In this document: positions 54,323 through 62,074 of the stretch, one piece after another
Numbering within the stretch: the first letter of the stretch is position 1
Layout of the letters: each line of letters begins with the position of its first letter
Assembly (NCBI RefSeq): GCF_923081025.1
Contig: NZ_CAKLPZ010000004.1
Span: forward strand, 186,001 to 250,000
Direction of reading: 5' to 3'
DNA from: Neolewinella maritima
GTDB lineage: Bacteria > Bacteroidota > Bacteroidia > Chitinophagales > Saprospiraceae
DNA length: 64,000 nucleotides
Position numbers and translations under genes: made by a program
The notes under the pieces: generated by a model
What the model was told of the DNA's origin: nothing
The model's input: only the letters and a program-made list of their open reading frames with translations
The model's database searches: none

Positions 54323-56425
54323 TCACTCCTCCTCGGCCGCCGCAGCGTCTTCCGGGTAGGCGATGCGCAGGTGGTGGGTGGACTTGAGTACGGAGCGAAA
54401 GATGCGCCGGAGCACCTCCAGCTCACGGAAGCTCAATCGGCTCTGCACCAGCTGCCCGTTGATGAGCTTGCCGCGGATAATATTGTCGATCAGGTCGTAG
54501 AGTTCCTCCTCCGTTGGCTGTTTCAGCGACTTGGAGGCTGCTTCTACGCTATCGGCCAGCATCAGAACGGTATGCTCCCGACTGGTCGGCAGGGGACCAT
54601 CGTAGCGAAACTGCGGCTCGTCCACCTCCCGCTCGGGATGATCCTTGATGTGCTGTCGGTAGAAGTACTCGGCGCGAGTCGTACCATGGTGGGTGCGGAT
54701 AAAGTCTATGAGTACCTCGGGCAGACCGGCATTTTTGGCCAGGCGTACCCCCTCGGCTACGTGGTCTATGATGATCTTTGCGCTCTCGAGGGCCGTGATG
54801 CGGTCGTGGGGGTTGGGGCCGTTCTGGTTTTCGATGAAGTACTCGGGATTCTTGAGCTTACCGATGTCGTGGTACAGGGCGGCGGTGCGCACCAGCAAGG
54901 AATTGATCCCGATCTCACTGGCAACCCGTTCGGCCAGGTTGGCTACGTTCAGGCTGTGCTGCCAGGTTCCGGAGGCCTGCCGGGCCAGTCGCTCCAATAG
55001 CGGTCGGTTCATGTCGTTGAGCTCTACCAACGTGATGGGCGAGATCAGACCGAAGAGTCGTTCCAGAAGGGGGATGAGGGGATAGGCCAGCAGGACCAGG
55101 AAGACATTCAGGGCTAGCCAGAGCAGATCGATGTAGTTCAGCGTGGCGAAGCTCGCCCCCTGCACCAGCTGAATCCCGATATAGCCAAACAGGTAGTAGA
55201 CAAAGAGCAGCAGCAGGCTACTGAAGAAGCGCGACCAGTCCCGTGTATCGATGTCCATAAAGATGACCACAACCCCAGCCATGATATTCAGGAATGTGAA
55301 CGGATAGCCCAGCGAGGTCAGAAAGCTGGCGATCACCACGACCACTACGTGCAGGAAGAAGGCGAGCCGCTCTGTAAAGAAGATGCGCATTACGATGGGC
55401 ACGATACAGAAGGGCACTACGTAGGCACTCCAGCCCGGGGCCAGCTCGATCGAGCGCACCATGAGGGCGTAGAGCAGCGGCCACATGAGGATGAACACCA
55501 GGTTCTTGTTGCGCACGTACACCAGGGGGAAAAAGGTGCGCAGGTACAGGAATAGCAGTAGGATAACCAGCCCGACCAGGATACCGTAGCCGGCGATGAC
55601 GGAGAAGTAACTACTCGTACCCTGTAGGTTGTCGTTGTAGAGCCGCCGGTAGCTGATCAGCTTCTGGTATACCGACTCGGAGAGCACCTCACCCTGCCGT
55701 ACCAGCACATCGCCCTGGGTGATGAGTCCGTCAAAGGGGCTCACGGCTTCCAGCGACTGCTGCCGCAGCCGGTTGGTCAGGCTGTCGTTGTAAAAGGTGT
55801 TGTACTCCAGTTTGTCCTCCAGCAGGGGTTCCAGGAAGTCGGGGGCGGCCAGGCGGGTATAGAGCAGGCTGTCGGTGAGCCACTGCCGGGCGCGGCCGGG
55901 GGTGGTAAAGACCTGCCCGATCGTACGGGTGACTACTTCGCTACCATCTACGATCTGAATCACGGAGGCCATGCCCGAGCGCGCCTCGTCTTCGGTACGT
56001 AGTCGTACGATGCCCCGCTGGTAGATGCGGTCCAGAATACCTAGTCCGTACAGCCGGTGCGCTTCGGGTTGCTGGCGGAGTCCGGCGTACGTGCTACGGG
56101 CCTCGGCGGAATCCAGGGCCAGACTAAAGTCGCGTATGTAAGCCGCCCGGGCCCGCCGGGCCACCTCCGGATCGCGCCGGTAGACGGGGGTGAGGCCGTC
56201 GATCACCGACTGCCGGTCGGCCGCCAGCCGTTCCTCCCGTTTGAGGATGGGAATATCGTAGGGCGCCGTAAGGTCAGCGTACTGCCACGTCTGGTTGAGC
56301 TCGAACTGGTAGGGAAAGCTCAGGTTATTGGGGTACAACAGGCTGATGAGCACCACGGCTACGACCCCTAGCAGGATTCGCGGTAGTCGGCGTCTCCAGG
56401 CACTGCGTTGGGTCGATCCCTCCAT
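54323..56425 (-). CDS. 7TM-HD phosphodiesterase, PgpH-like
   Basis: 700 residues: N-terminal TM helix, an extracytoplasmic 7TMR-HDED domain (about 45-275), a seven-helix membrane part (about 290-480), then a cytoplasmic HD domain with ALYHDIGKLKNPEYFIENQ and IRTHHGTTRAEYF. Homologues (PgpH) hydrolyse cyclic di-AMP; others of the family may have different nucleotide targets. Start ATG 56425 lies 4 nt after a TAACTTCG box, and the nth stop is 10 bp upstream. No diadenylate cyclase gene is nearby. Confidence 0.9.
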   Translation of the reverse strand: MEGSTQRSAWRRRLPRILLGVVAVVLISLLYPNNLSFPYQFELNQTWQYADLTAPYDIPILKREERLAADRQSVIDGLTPVYRRDPEVARRARAAYIRDFSLALDSAEARSTYAGLRQQPEAHRLYGLGILDRIYQRGIVRLRTEDEARSGMASVIQIVDGSEVVTRTIGQVFTTPGRARQWLTDSLLYTRLAAPDFLEPLLEDKLEYNTFYNDSLTNRLRQQSLEAVSPFDGLITQGDVLVRQGEVLSESVYQKLISYRRLYNDNLQGTSSYFSVIAGYGILVGLVILLLFLYLRTFFPLVYVRNKNLVFILMWPLLYALMVRSIELAPGWSAYVVPFCIVPIVMRIFFTERLAFFLHVVVVVIASFLTSLGYPFTFLNIMAGVVVIFMDIDTRDWSRFFSSLLLLFVYYLFGYIGIQLVQGASFATLNYIDLLWLALNVFLVLLAYPLIPLLERLFGLISPITLVELNDMNRPLLERLARQASGTWQHSLNVANLAERVASEIGINSLLVRTAALYHDIGKLKNPEYFIENQNGPNPHDRITALESAKIIIDHVAEGVRLAKNAGLPEVLIDFIRTHHGTTRAEYFYRQHIKDHPEREVDEPQFRYDGPLPTSREHTVLMLADSVEAASKSLKQPTEEELYDLIDNIIRGKLINGQLVQSRLSFRELEVLRRIFRSVLKSTHHLRIAYPEDAAAAEEE

Positions 56426-56429
56426 GCGG

Positions 56430-56437
56430 CGAAGTTA
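56430..56437 (-). promoter_or_regulatory. Promoter -7 box of the 7TM-HD gene, 4 nt from the ATG
   Basis: TAACTTCG-CCGC-ATG on the minus strand, overlapping the nth stop codon. It predicts a separate leaderless transcript inside an otherwise continuous gene string. Confidence 0.5.
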
Positions 56438-57082
56438 GCCTTTTTCCCGCTTGAGCAGTGACTTGCGGCCGTGCACGCTACAGATCGGACAGTCCCGCAT
56501 CCGGTGGCCCCGTGCCGGACAGTACTCCCGCCCGAAGAAGATGATCTGTAGGTGCAGCCGGTTCCACTGCTCACGCGGAAAGAGCCGCTTAAGATCCCGC
56601 TCCGTTTGCACCACGTTTTTCCCCGTGCTCAGCGCCCAGCGATACGCCAGCCGGTGAATATGGGTATCGACCGGAAAGGCCGGCACGCCGAAGGCCTGAC
56701 TCATCACTACACTAGCCGTCTTATGCCCCACCCCGGGCAGGCGCTCGAGTTCGGCGAAGCTTTGCGGGACCCGCCCGCCGTGCTCCTCATCGATGATCTT
56801 ACTTAGCTCCTTGATCGCCCTGCTCTTCGTAGGGCTTAGGCCGCAGGGTTTGATGATCTCCCGAATGTCCTCCGCGGGGATGGTTTTCATCACCTCCGGT
56901 CTGTCCGTCAGAGCCCACAGCGCCGGAGTGACCTGGTTGACCCGTACATCCGTGCACTGGGCCGAGAGTAGTACGGATACCAGTAGGGTGTAGGGGTCAG
57001 TATGATCCAGTGGCACCGGTACTTCGGGGTATAGCTCCTCTAGGGTGCGGTGGATGGCGGTGGCTTTGTCTGATTTCGTCAT
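56435..57082 (-). CDS. nth: Endonuclease III (DNA glycosylase/AP lyase) with an atypical Cys motif
   Basis: 215 residues, helix-hairpin-helix glycosylase. Catalytic Lys121 in LPGVGHKTASVV and Asp139 in PVDTHIHR, with LLSAQCTDVRVNQVTPALW as in Nth. It repairs oxidised pyrimidines. The C-terminal iron-sulfur motif is unusual: Cys188-x9-Cys198-x2-Cys201 with no fourth Cys, instead of C-x6-C-x2-C-x5-C, so a 4Fe-4S cluster is doubtful. ATG 57082 (MTKSDKATAI) is chosen; the longer frame overlaps the AguB gene. It lies 10 bp downstream of the AguB stop on the same strand. Confidence 0.9.
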   Translation of the reverse strand: MTKSDKATAIHRTLEELYPEVPVPLDHTDPYTLLVSVLLSAQCTDVRVNQVTPALWALTDRPEVMKTIPAEDIREIIKPCGLSPTKSRAIKELSKIIDEEHGGRVPQSFAELERLPGVGHKTASVVMSQAFGVPAFPVDTHIHRLAYRWALSTGKNVVQTERDLKRLFPREQWNRLHLQIIFFGREYCPARGHRMRDCPICSVHGRKSLLKREKG

Positions 57083-57092
57083 TGTAAGTGTT

Positions 57093-57986
57093 CTAGTCCA
57101 CCCACCGACGCAGCAGATCTCCGTATGCATCGATCCGGCGGTCGCGAAAGAAGGGCCAAATGCGTCGCACATCGGCCGTCCGCTGCCGGTCAACGGTCAC
57201 TACGGCCACGTCTTCCTCGTCTTCCGGCGCACGGTACAGGAACTCTCCCTGGGGACCGGTCACGAAGCTGCTGCCCCAGAACTGGATGCCCTCCGTCACC
57301 CCACTCGGGTCCGCCTCGAAGCCCGTCCGGTTCACCGCCACTACGGGCAGCCCGTTGGCCACGGCATGGCCGCGCTGCGAGATAGTCCAGGCGTCCCGCT
57401 GCCGGCCGCGCTCGGGTGCGTCGTCTGCCAGCTCGTAGCCGATCGCCGTAGGATAGATGAGCACCTCCGCACCGGCCAGTGCCATCAGGCGGGCCGCTTC
57501 GGGATACCACTGGTCCCAGCAGACGAGCACACCCAGTTTGCCTACGCTGGTCTCGATGGGTTGAAAGCCTAGATCACCCGGCGTGAAGTAGAACTTTTCG
57601 TAGTACGCCGGGTCGTCCGGTATATGCATCTTTCGGTACCGCCCCGCGATACTGCCGTCGCGTTCGATCACCACGGCGGTATTGTGGGCCAGCCCCGGTG
57701 CACGGTGCTCGAACAGACTCAGCACCAGGACCAGGCCGAGCTCTTCAGCTAGGGTGCCGAAGTACTCCGTACTCGGTCCGGGGATGGTTTCCGCCTGATC
57801 GAATACGCGGGTTTCCTCCGTTTGGCAGAAGTAGAGCCCGGTGTGTAGTTCCTGTAGTACGACGAGGTCGGCGCCCAGTTCCTTGCACCTGCGCACCCCG
57901 GCAGTACTTTTTGCTAGGTTCTCCTTCCGGTCTGCGGTATTAGCTTGTTGAACCAGGCCGATACGCAAGTCACTAGCTTTCGGCAT
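57093..57986 (-). CDS. aguB: Carbon-nitrogen hydrolase, N-carbamoylputrescine amidase-like
   Basis: 297 residues, nitrilase fold. The catalytic triad is visible: Glu46 in LVVLQELHTG, Lys119 in GRYRKMHIPDD and Cys156 in GVLVCWDQWYPEAARL. Close to AguB, which turns N-carbamoylputrescine into putrescine, CO2 and ammonia in the agmatine route. The usual partner, agmatine deiminase, is not beside it. Its start overlaps the 3' end of the lrp gene by 14 bp, and nth follows after 10 bp. Confidence 0.9.
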   Translation of the reverse strand: MPKASDLRIGLVQQANTADRKENLAKSTAGVRRCKELGADLVVLQELHTGLYFCQTEETRVFDQAETIPGPSTEYFGTLAEELGLVLVLSLFEHRAPGLAHNTAVVIERDGSIAGRYRKMHIPDDPAYYEKFYFTPGDLGFQPIETSVGKLGVLVCWDQWYPEAARLMALAGAEVLIYPTAIGYELADDAPERGRQRDAWTISQRGHAVANGLPVVAVNRTGFEADPSGVTEGIQFWGSSFVTGPQGEFLYRAPEDEEDVAVVTVDRQRTADVRRIWPFFRDRRIDAYGDLLRRWVD

Positions 57987-58455
57987 CGTAGTCGAAGGGC
58001 AGTCGCTTCACGTCCTTGACCGTACTGAGGGTCATCAGGGTTTTGAGGCGCTCGATCTCGTCGATCTGCTGCAGGGTCTTGAACAGCAGGCGCTCGTAAG
58101 TGGGAATATCCTTACACACGATCTTGATCAGAAAGTCGGCCTCTCCGGTGATGATGTAGCACTCGGTGATCTCCTCGATATTCTGTACCTGCTCCAGGAA
58201 GTTTTCCCGGGCCTGGTTCTTCCGCCAGTCCAGGCTCACCAGCACGAAGGTCTTGACCATCAGGCCGATGGCCTCCGGGCTTACCTGCGCGTGGTAGCTC
58301 TGAATAACGTCGTTCTGCTCCAGCTTCTTGACGCGCTCGAGCGTGGGAGCCGGGCTCAGACCGATGCGCTTGGAAAGGTCGAGATTGGTGATCTTGCTGC
58401 TATCCTGTAGAATTCTCAGGATGCTGAGGTCAATCTTGTCGAGTTTGTCGGACAT
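57973..58455 (-). CDS. Lrp/AsnC-family transcriptional regulator
   Basis: 160 residues. N-terminal winged helix-turn-helix (LDKIDLSILRILQDSSKITNLDLSKRIGLSPAPTLERVKKLE), then an AsnC/RAM effector-binding domain (AFVLVSLDWRKN.., CYIITGEADFLIKIVCKDI). Such proteins sense amino acids and form octamers. It sits between the amidase gene (overlapping) and glutamate dehydrogenase, so it may control nitrogen metabolism. ATG 58455 (MSDKLDKIDLSIL) is chosen; a TATCTTTG box is 24 nt upstream, and an inverted repeat at 58500-58526 could be its operator. Confidence 0.93.
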   Translation of the reverse strand: MSDKLDKIDLSILRILQDSSKITNLDLSKRIGLSPAPTLERVKKLEQNDVIQSYHAQVSPEAIGLMVKTFVLVSLDWRKNQARENFLEQVQNIEEITECYIITGEADFLIKIVCKDIPTYERLLFKTLQQIDEIERLKTLMTLSTVKDVKRLPFDYDAES

Positions 58456-58479
58456 ATAGCGTAGGGGGAGTTGAATCGG

Positions 58480-58487
58480 CAAAGATA
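58480..58487 (-). promoter_or_regulatory. Promoter -7 box of the lrp-type gene (TATCTTTG)
   Basis: TATCTTTG on the minus strand, perfect TAnnTTTG, 24 nt before the ATG at 58455. Confidence 0.65.
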
Positions 58488-58499
58488 GCAGTACCGATA

Positions 58500-58526
58500 A
58501 TTATTTTCCAACTTACTGGAAATAAT
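58500..58526. promoter_or_regulatory. Inverted repeat between gdh and the lrp-type gene: candidate operator or weak terminator
   Basis: ATTATTTTCCA (58500-58510), ACTTAC, TGGAAATAAT (58517-58526): arms match except for one extra T. It lies 12 nt upstream of the lrp -7 box, covering the -33 region, as expected for Lrp autoregulation. Alternatively it folds at the 3' end of the gdh mRNA, 24 nt after the gdh stop. Confidence 0.5.
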
Positions 58527-58550
58527 CAATTTTATTCTCCCCCTACGGCA

Positions 58551-59969
58551 TTATGGCCAAATTCCGAGACTGATGTAGTCGTTCGATATCTTACTGATGG
58601 CCAGCGCGAAGGCTGCCGTGCGCAGGTCCTTGATGTCGTCCTTGGACTTGTACAGTTCGTACATACCCTGGAAGCCCGTGATCATGGTTTCCTCCAGGCC
58701 TGAGCGGACCAGATCGATCTCGTCGGCACCGTGGATGATCATGCTGCGGTCGCGGTCGCTGATCTGCTTGCCCGTAGTCTCCTCGATCTGCTCCACAATA
58801 CGGCGGTAGTTACGCTCGTCGAAGCGCTTCTGCAGCCGGCCGAACCGCATGTGGCTAAGGTTCTTCAGCCACTCGAAGTAGCTCACCGTCACGCCACCCG
58901 CGTTGAGGTAGATATCGGGCAGTACTACGATACCACGCTCGGCCAGAATGGTCGAACCGGCCGCGGTGATCGGTCCGTTGGCCGCTTCGGCGATGATCTT
59001 GGCGCGTACGTTGCCGGCGTTGTGCTCGTCGATCTGGTTCTCCAGCGCAGCCGGCACCAGGATGTCACACTCGAACTCCATGACGGAGCGGCGGTCGTCC
59101 TTACCGTAGGATTCCACCCCGGGGAAGGACAGGATGCTACCGTGCTCAGCCCGGTGGGCGATCACGGCGTGAATATCGAAGCCATCCTTGCTATAGATCG
59201 CACCCTCTACTTCCGAGACGCCGATGATCTTGACGCCTCCTTCGTCCTGGCTGATCGTAGCGGTGTGCGAGCCTACGTTACCGAGTCCCTGCACGACCAT
59301 CGTCTTGCCCTCGATGCCCAGGTTCAGCCCCAGGCGGTCCATCAGCTCCTGCTGGTTGCAGGCCTCCCGGACACCGTAGAATACCCCGCGGCCGGTCGCT
59401 TCGGTGCGTCCGCGTACCCCATTCTGGCTTACGGGCTTACCGGTTACACAGCCGGCGGCATTGATGTCATCGGGGTGGAAGGAGCGGTAGGTATCGTAGA
59501 TCCAGGCCATCTCCCGCGGTCCGGTGCCGTAGTCGGGGGCCGGCACGTCGATGGCCGGTCCGATGAATTTGCGGCGGATCAGCTCCGTGGTGTAGCGCCG
59601 CGTGATCTTCTCCAGGTCCGCCTCACTGTATTCCCAAGGGTTGATGCGCACGCCGCCCTTGGCACCGCCGAAGGGTACGTCTACGATCGCACATTTGTAC
59701 GACATCAGGGTAGCCAGGGCGACTACCTCTTCCTGGTTGACGTGGTTGGAGTAGCGGATACCGCCCTTGGTGGGGCTGCGGTGGTGGCTGTGCTGGGCGC
59801 GGTACGCCTCGATCACTTGCACCTCCCCGTTGATCTTGACGGGGAAATAAATCTGGTAGACGGAGTTGCAGACCTTTATCTGCTTCAGGAGGCCATCGGG
59901 CAGGCCGGTGTGCGGGGCAGCATTATCGAAGTACTGTCCTACGCTATCTAAAAAAGTCTTGTCAGGCAT
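58551..59969 (-). CDS. gdhA: Glutamate dehydrogenase (Glu/Leu/Phe/Val dehydrogenase family)
   Basis: 472 residues. Interconverts glutamate and 2-oxoglutarate plus ammonia. Signatures: SYKCAIVDVPFGGAKGGVRINP with the catalytic Lys, PAPDYGTGPREMAWIYDTY, TGRGVFYGVREA, MVVQGLGNVGSHTA (NAD-binding) and ILAERGIVVLPDIYLNAGGVTVSYFEW. A long N-terminus and a C-terminal helical tail fit the Bacteroidota GDH. ATG 59969 (MPDKTFLDS) is inside the last codons of the CcmD-like gene (8-bp overlap), indicating translational coupling. Whether it prefers NAD or NADP cannot be told. Confidence 0.94.
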   Translation of the reverse strand: MPDKTFLDSVGQYFDNAAPHTGLPDGLLKQIKVCNSVYQIYFPVKINGEVQVIEAYRAQHSHHRSPTKGGIRYSNHVNQEEVVALATLMSYKCAIVDVPFGGAKGGVRINPWEYSEADLEKITRRYTTELIRRKFIGPAIDVPAPDYGTGPREMAWIYDTYRSFHPDDINAAGCVTGKPVSQNGVRGRTEATGRGVFYGVREACNQQELMDRLGLNLGIEGKTMVVQGLGNVGSHTATISQDEGGVKIIGVSEVEGAIYSKDGFDIHAVIAHRAEHGSILSFPGVESYGKDDRRSVMEFECDILVPAALENQIDEHNAGNVRAKIIAEAANGPITAAGSTILAERGIVVLPDIYLNAGGVTVSYFEWLKNLSHMRFGRLQKRFDERNYRRIVEQIEETTGKQISDRDRSMIIHGADEIDLVRSGLEETMITGFQGMYELYKSKDDIKDLRTAAFALAISKISNDYISLGIWP

Positions 59970-60189
59970 GATCGTCAATCTGGTTTTCAATATCGGTTAG
60001 GCGTCGGTCCAGCCGCCACAGGTAGAGGGCCAGTCCGAGAAAGACAACGACGATAACGGCCACCACCACGTACATTTTCCCGATACTCCGCAGAAAGTCC
60101 GGAGCTACCGCATCGTCCGTCTGTGCAAACAGGGACAGGGCGGGGGCGCAGGTGCAGAAAAAGAGGAGCAGGCAACGCGTGCTGAGCAT
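59962..60189 (-). CDS. CcmD-family small membrane protein, coupled to gdh
   Basis: 75 residues: signal-like start MLSTRCLLLFFCTCAPALSLFAQ, then VAPDFLRSIGKMYVVVAVIVVVFLGLALYLW with one TM helix and RLDRRLTDIENQID, the pattern of the CcmD family of Bacteroidota (cytochrome c biogenesis, haem exporter accessory). Its stop overlaps the gdh start by 8 bp. No ccmABC gene is nearby, so the role in haem export is not supported by context. The signal peptide codons include a copy of the 18-bp motif. TACATTGC about 25 nt upstream is a possible -7 box. Confidence 0.78.
   Translation of the reverse strand: MLSTRCLLLFFCTCAPALSLFAQTDDAVAPDFLRSIGKMYVVVAVIVVVFLGLALYLWRLDRRLTDIENQIDDHA
60138..60155 (-). other. 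18-bp motif inside the CcmD-like signal peptide codons, copy 9
   Basis: On the minus strand GCACCTGCGCCCCCGCCC, a full match, starting 34 nt from the A of the ATG and encoding part of CTCAPAL at residues 12-18; same place as in the MuiA-like gene. Confidence 0.45.
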
Positions 60190-60334
60190 ATCATCGGCTG
60201 GTTAAGCGACGCAATGTACGGTACGGTTGATCTAATGTTTGCTAGTGTTCGTCTACCGGACTTTCCACCCCCCTTAAATCGACCGAGATTCACCCCTCAC
60301 TCCTTCCACTACTCACCCCCTTACCCCCTCCCCC

Positions 60335-60706
60335 ATGCGACTCCTATCCCTCCCCATCGGCGACGACCTGCTCGAGGTACACAACAGTATCTGGACCGGC
60401 GTAGAATCCATCTATTTCAACGGGCAGCTAGCCAGTTCCGGCTTTAGCTTCCTGGGCCGCCATCACTACTTCACCGTAGACGCGGCGGAGGGCGACGGTA
60501 TCGACAAGTTTCGGGTAGAGATCAGCATGGGCTGGTCGGGCGTATCCGTCGATGTATTCTGCAATGATCGCTGCCTGCTGGCCAGCAGTAAGACACCCAT
60601 CAGCCGCGTAGATCAGCGGCTCCTTCCCGAGGGGGATAGCAAGCCCTATCACCTCAAACGCGCGGAGCGACAGGAGCAGACGCTCGACGACGAGTTCTTC
60701 GTCTAG
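60335..60706 (+). CDS. Conserved-looking protein of unknown function
   Basis: 123 residues, no signal peptide or TM helix. Starts MRLLSLPIGDDLLEVHNSIW, with beta-rich segments (GVESIYFNGQLASSGFSFLGRHHYF, DKFRVEISMGWSGVSVDVF) and an acidic C-terminus (EQTLDDEFFV). I do not recognise the family. GC-rich third codon positions like its neighbours support a real gene. It precedes purB by 27 bp on the same strand, but TACCTTGG (60708-60715) could give purB its own transcript. Confidence 0.7.
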   Translation: MRLLSLPIGDDLLEVHNSIWTGVESIYFNGQLASSGFSFLGRHHYFTVDAAEGDGIDKFRVEISMGWSGVSVDVFCNDRCLLASSKTPISRVDQRLLPEGDSKPYHLKRAERQEQTLDDEFFV

Positions 60707-60733
60707 TGTACCTTGGCGGGCTAACCTCCGCCT

Positions 60734-62074
60734 ATGTCCTCCCCCCTGCACGCCATCAGTCCCGTAGATGGCCGCTACGCCAGCAAGACCGCCCCGCTGG
60801 CCGACTACTTCAGCGAATACGCCCTGATCAAATACCGGGTGCACGTAGAGGTCCGCTACCTCCAGGCGTTACACCGCCACGGTATCGCTCAGGTACAGGG
60901 AGCAACCGCAGATCAGATGAAGGAGCTCGATCAGATCATCGACACCTTCGGTCCGAGTGAAGCTGAAGCGATCAAGCGGACCGAGCGAATCACTAACCAC
61001 GACGTCAAGGCGGTAGAGTACTTCGTCAAGGAGCAACTAGAAGCCCGTGGACTAGCGGATATCCTGGAGTTCACCCACTTCGGACTCACCAGTCAGGACA
61101 TCAACAATACGGCCGTACCACTCAGTCTAAAGGAAGGCCTCCACGACGTGATCTACCCCACCTTCGAGCGGCTGCTCCAGCAACTGGACGCACTGGTAGA
61201 GGAGTGGCGCGATATCCCGATGCTGGCGCGTACCCACGGTCAGCCCGCCTCCCCCACCCTGCTGGGTAAGGAGTTTGCCGTCTGGACCACCCGCCTGCGG
61301 GAGCAACTGCGGCAATTGCGCCAGGTCCCCTTCTCGGCCAAGTTCGGTGGCGCTACCGGCAATATGAACGCCCACTACGTCAGCTACTCGCAGCACGACT
61401 GGCATGCGTTCGCCGATCAGTTCGTAGAGCGTCTAGGACTCGACCGCAGCTACCCCACTACCCAGATCGAGCACTACGACAACCTGGCGGCCCTGTTTCA
61501 TGCCCTCAACCGTTGCTGTACCATCCTCATCGACCTGTGCCGTGATGCCTGGACGTACATCAGCATGGAGTACTTCCGCCAGCGTACCGTAGCCGGTGAG
61601 ATCGGCAGCTCAGCCATGCCCCACAAGGTCAATCCCATCGATTTTGAGAACGCCGAGGGTAACCTGGGCATCGCCCGCGCGCTGTTTACCCACCTGGCGG
61701 ACAAGCTGCCCGTCAGCCGGCTACAGCGTGACCTGACGGACTCCACCGTCCTGCGCAATATCGGCGTACCCATAGCCCACCTACTGATCGCCCTGCAGGC
61801 TACTGAGAAGGGGCTGAGTAAGCTACTGCTCAACCCCGATAAGATCGCCGCCGACCTGGAGGCCAACTGGATGGTAACCGCCGAGGCGATCCAGAACATC
61901 CTACGTCGCGAAGGCTACCCACAACCCTACGAAGCCCTCAAAGCCCTTACCCGCGGGCGGGCCAACATCGACGAAGGTATCATTCACGCATTCATCGAAG
62001 GACTGGATGTGTCCCCGGACATAAAGGCCGAACTGCGGGCCATTCGTCCGGATAACTACGTAGGACGCTTCTGA
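60734..62074 (+). CDS. purB: Adenylosuccinate lyase
   Basis: 446 residues, fumarase/aspartase superfamily. Cleaves SAICAR and adenylosuccinate in purine synthesis. N-terminus LHAISPVDGRYASKTAPLADYFSE, the PMLARTHGQPASPT block with the catalytic His, and the family signature GSSAMPHKVNPIDFENAEGN. The length and start fit the E. coli-type enzyme. Its last 19 bp overlap the 3' end of the convergent glycosyltransferase gene. Confidence 0.97.
   Translation: MSSPLHAISPVDGRYASKTAPLADYFSEYALIKYRVHVEVRYLQALHRHGIAQVQGATADQMKELDQIIDTFGPSEAEAIKRTERITNHDVKAVEYFVKEQLEARGLADILEFTHFGLTSQDINNTAVPLSLKEGLHDVIYPTFERLLQQLDALVEEWRDIPMLARTHGQPASPTLLGKEFAVWTTRLREQLRQLRQVPFSAKFGGATGNMNAHYVSYSQHDWHAFADQFVERLGLDRSYPTTQIEHYDNLAALFHALNRCCTILIDLCRDAWTYISMEYFRQRTVAGEIGSSAMPHKVNPIDFENAEGNLGIARALFTHLADKLPVSRLQRDLTDSTVLRNIGVPIAHLLIALQATEKGLSKLLLNPDKIAADLEANWMVTAEAIQNILRREGYPQPYEALKALTRGRANIDEGIIHAFIEGLDVSPDIKAELRAIRPDNYVGRF

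Noticed and set aside
58731-59951. 406-codon plus-strand open frame
   Set aside because: Antisense shadow of glutamate dehydrogenase; no signal peptide, motif or promoter.
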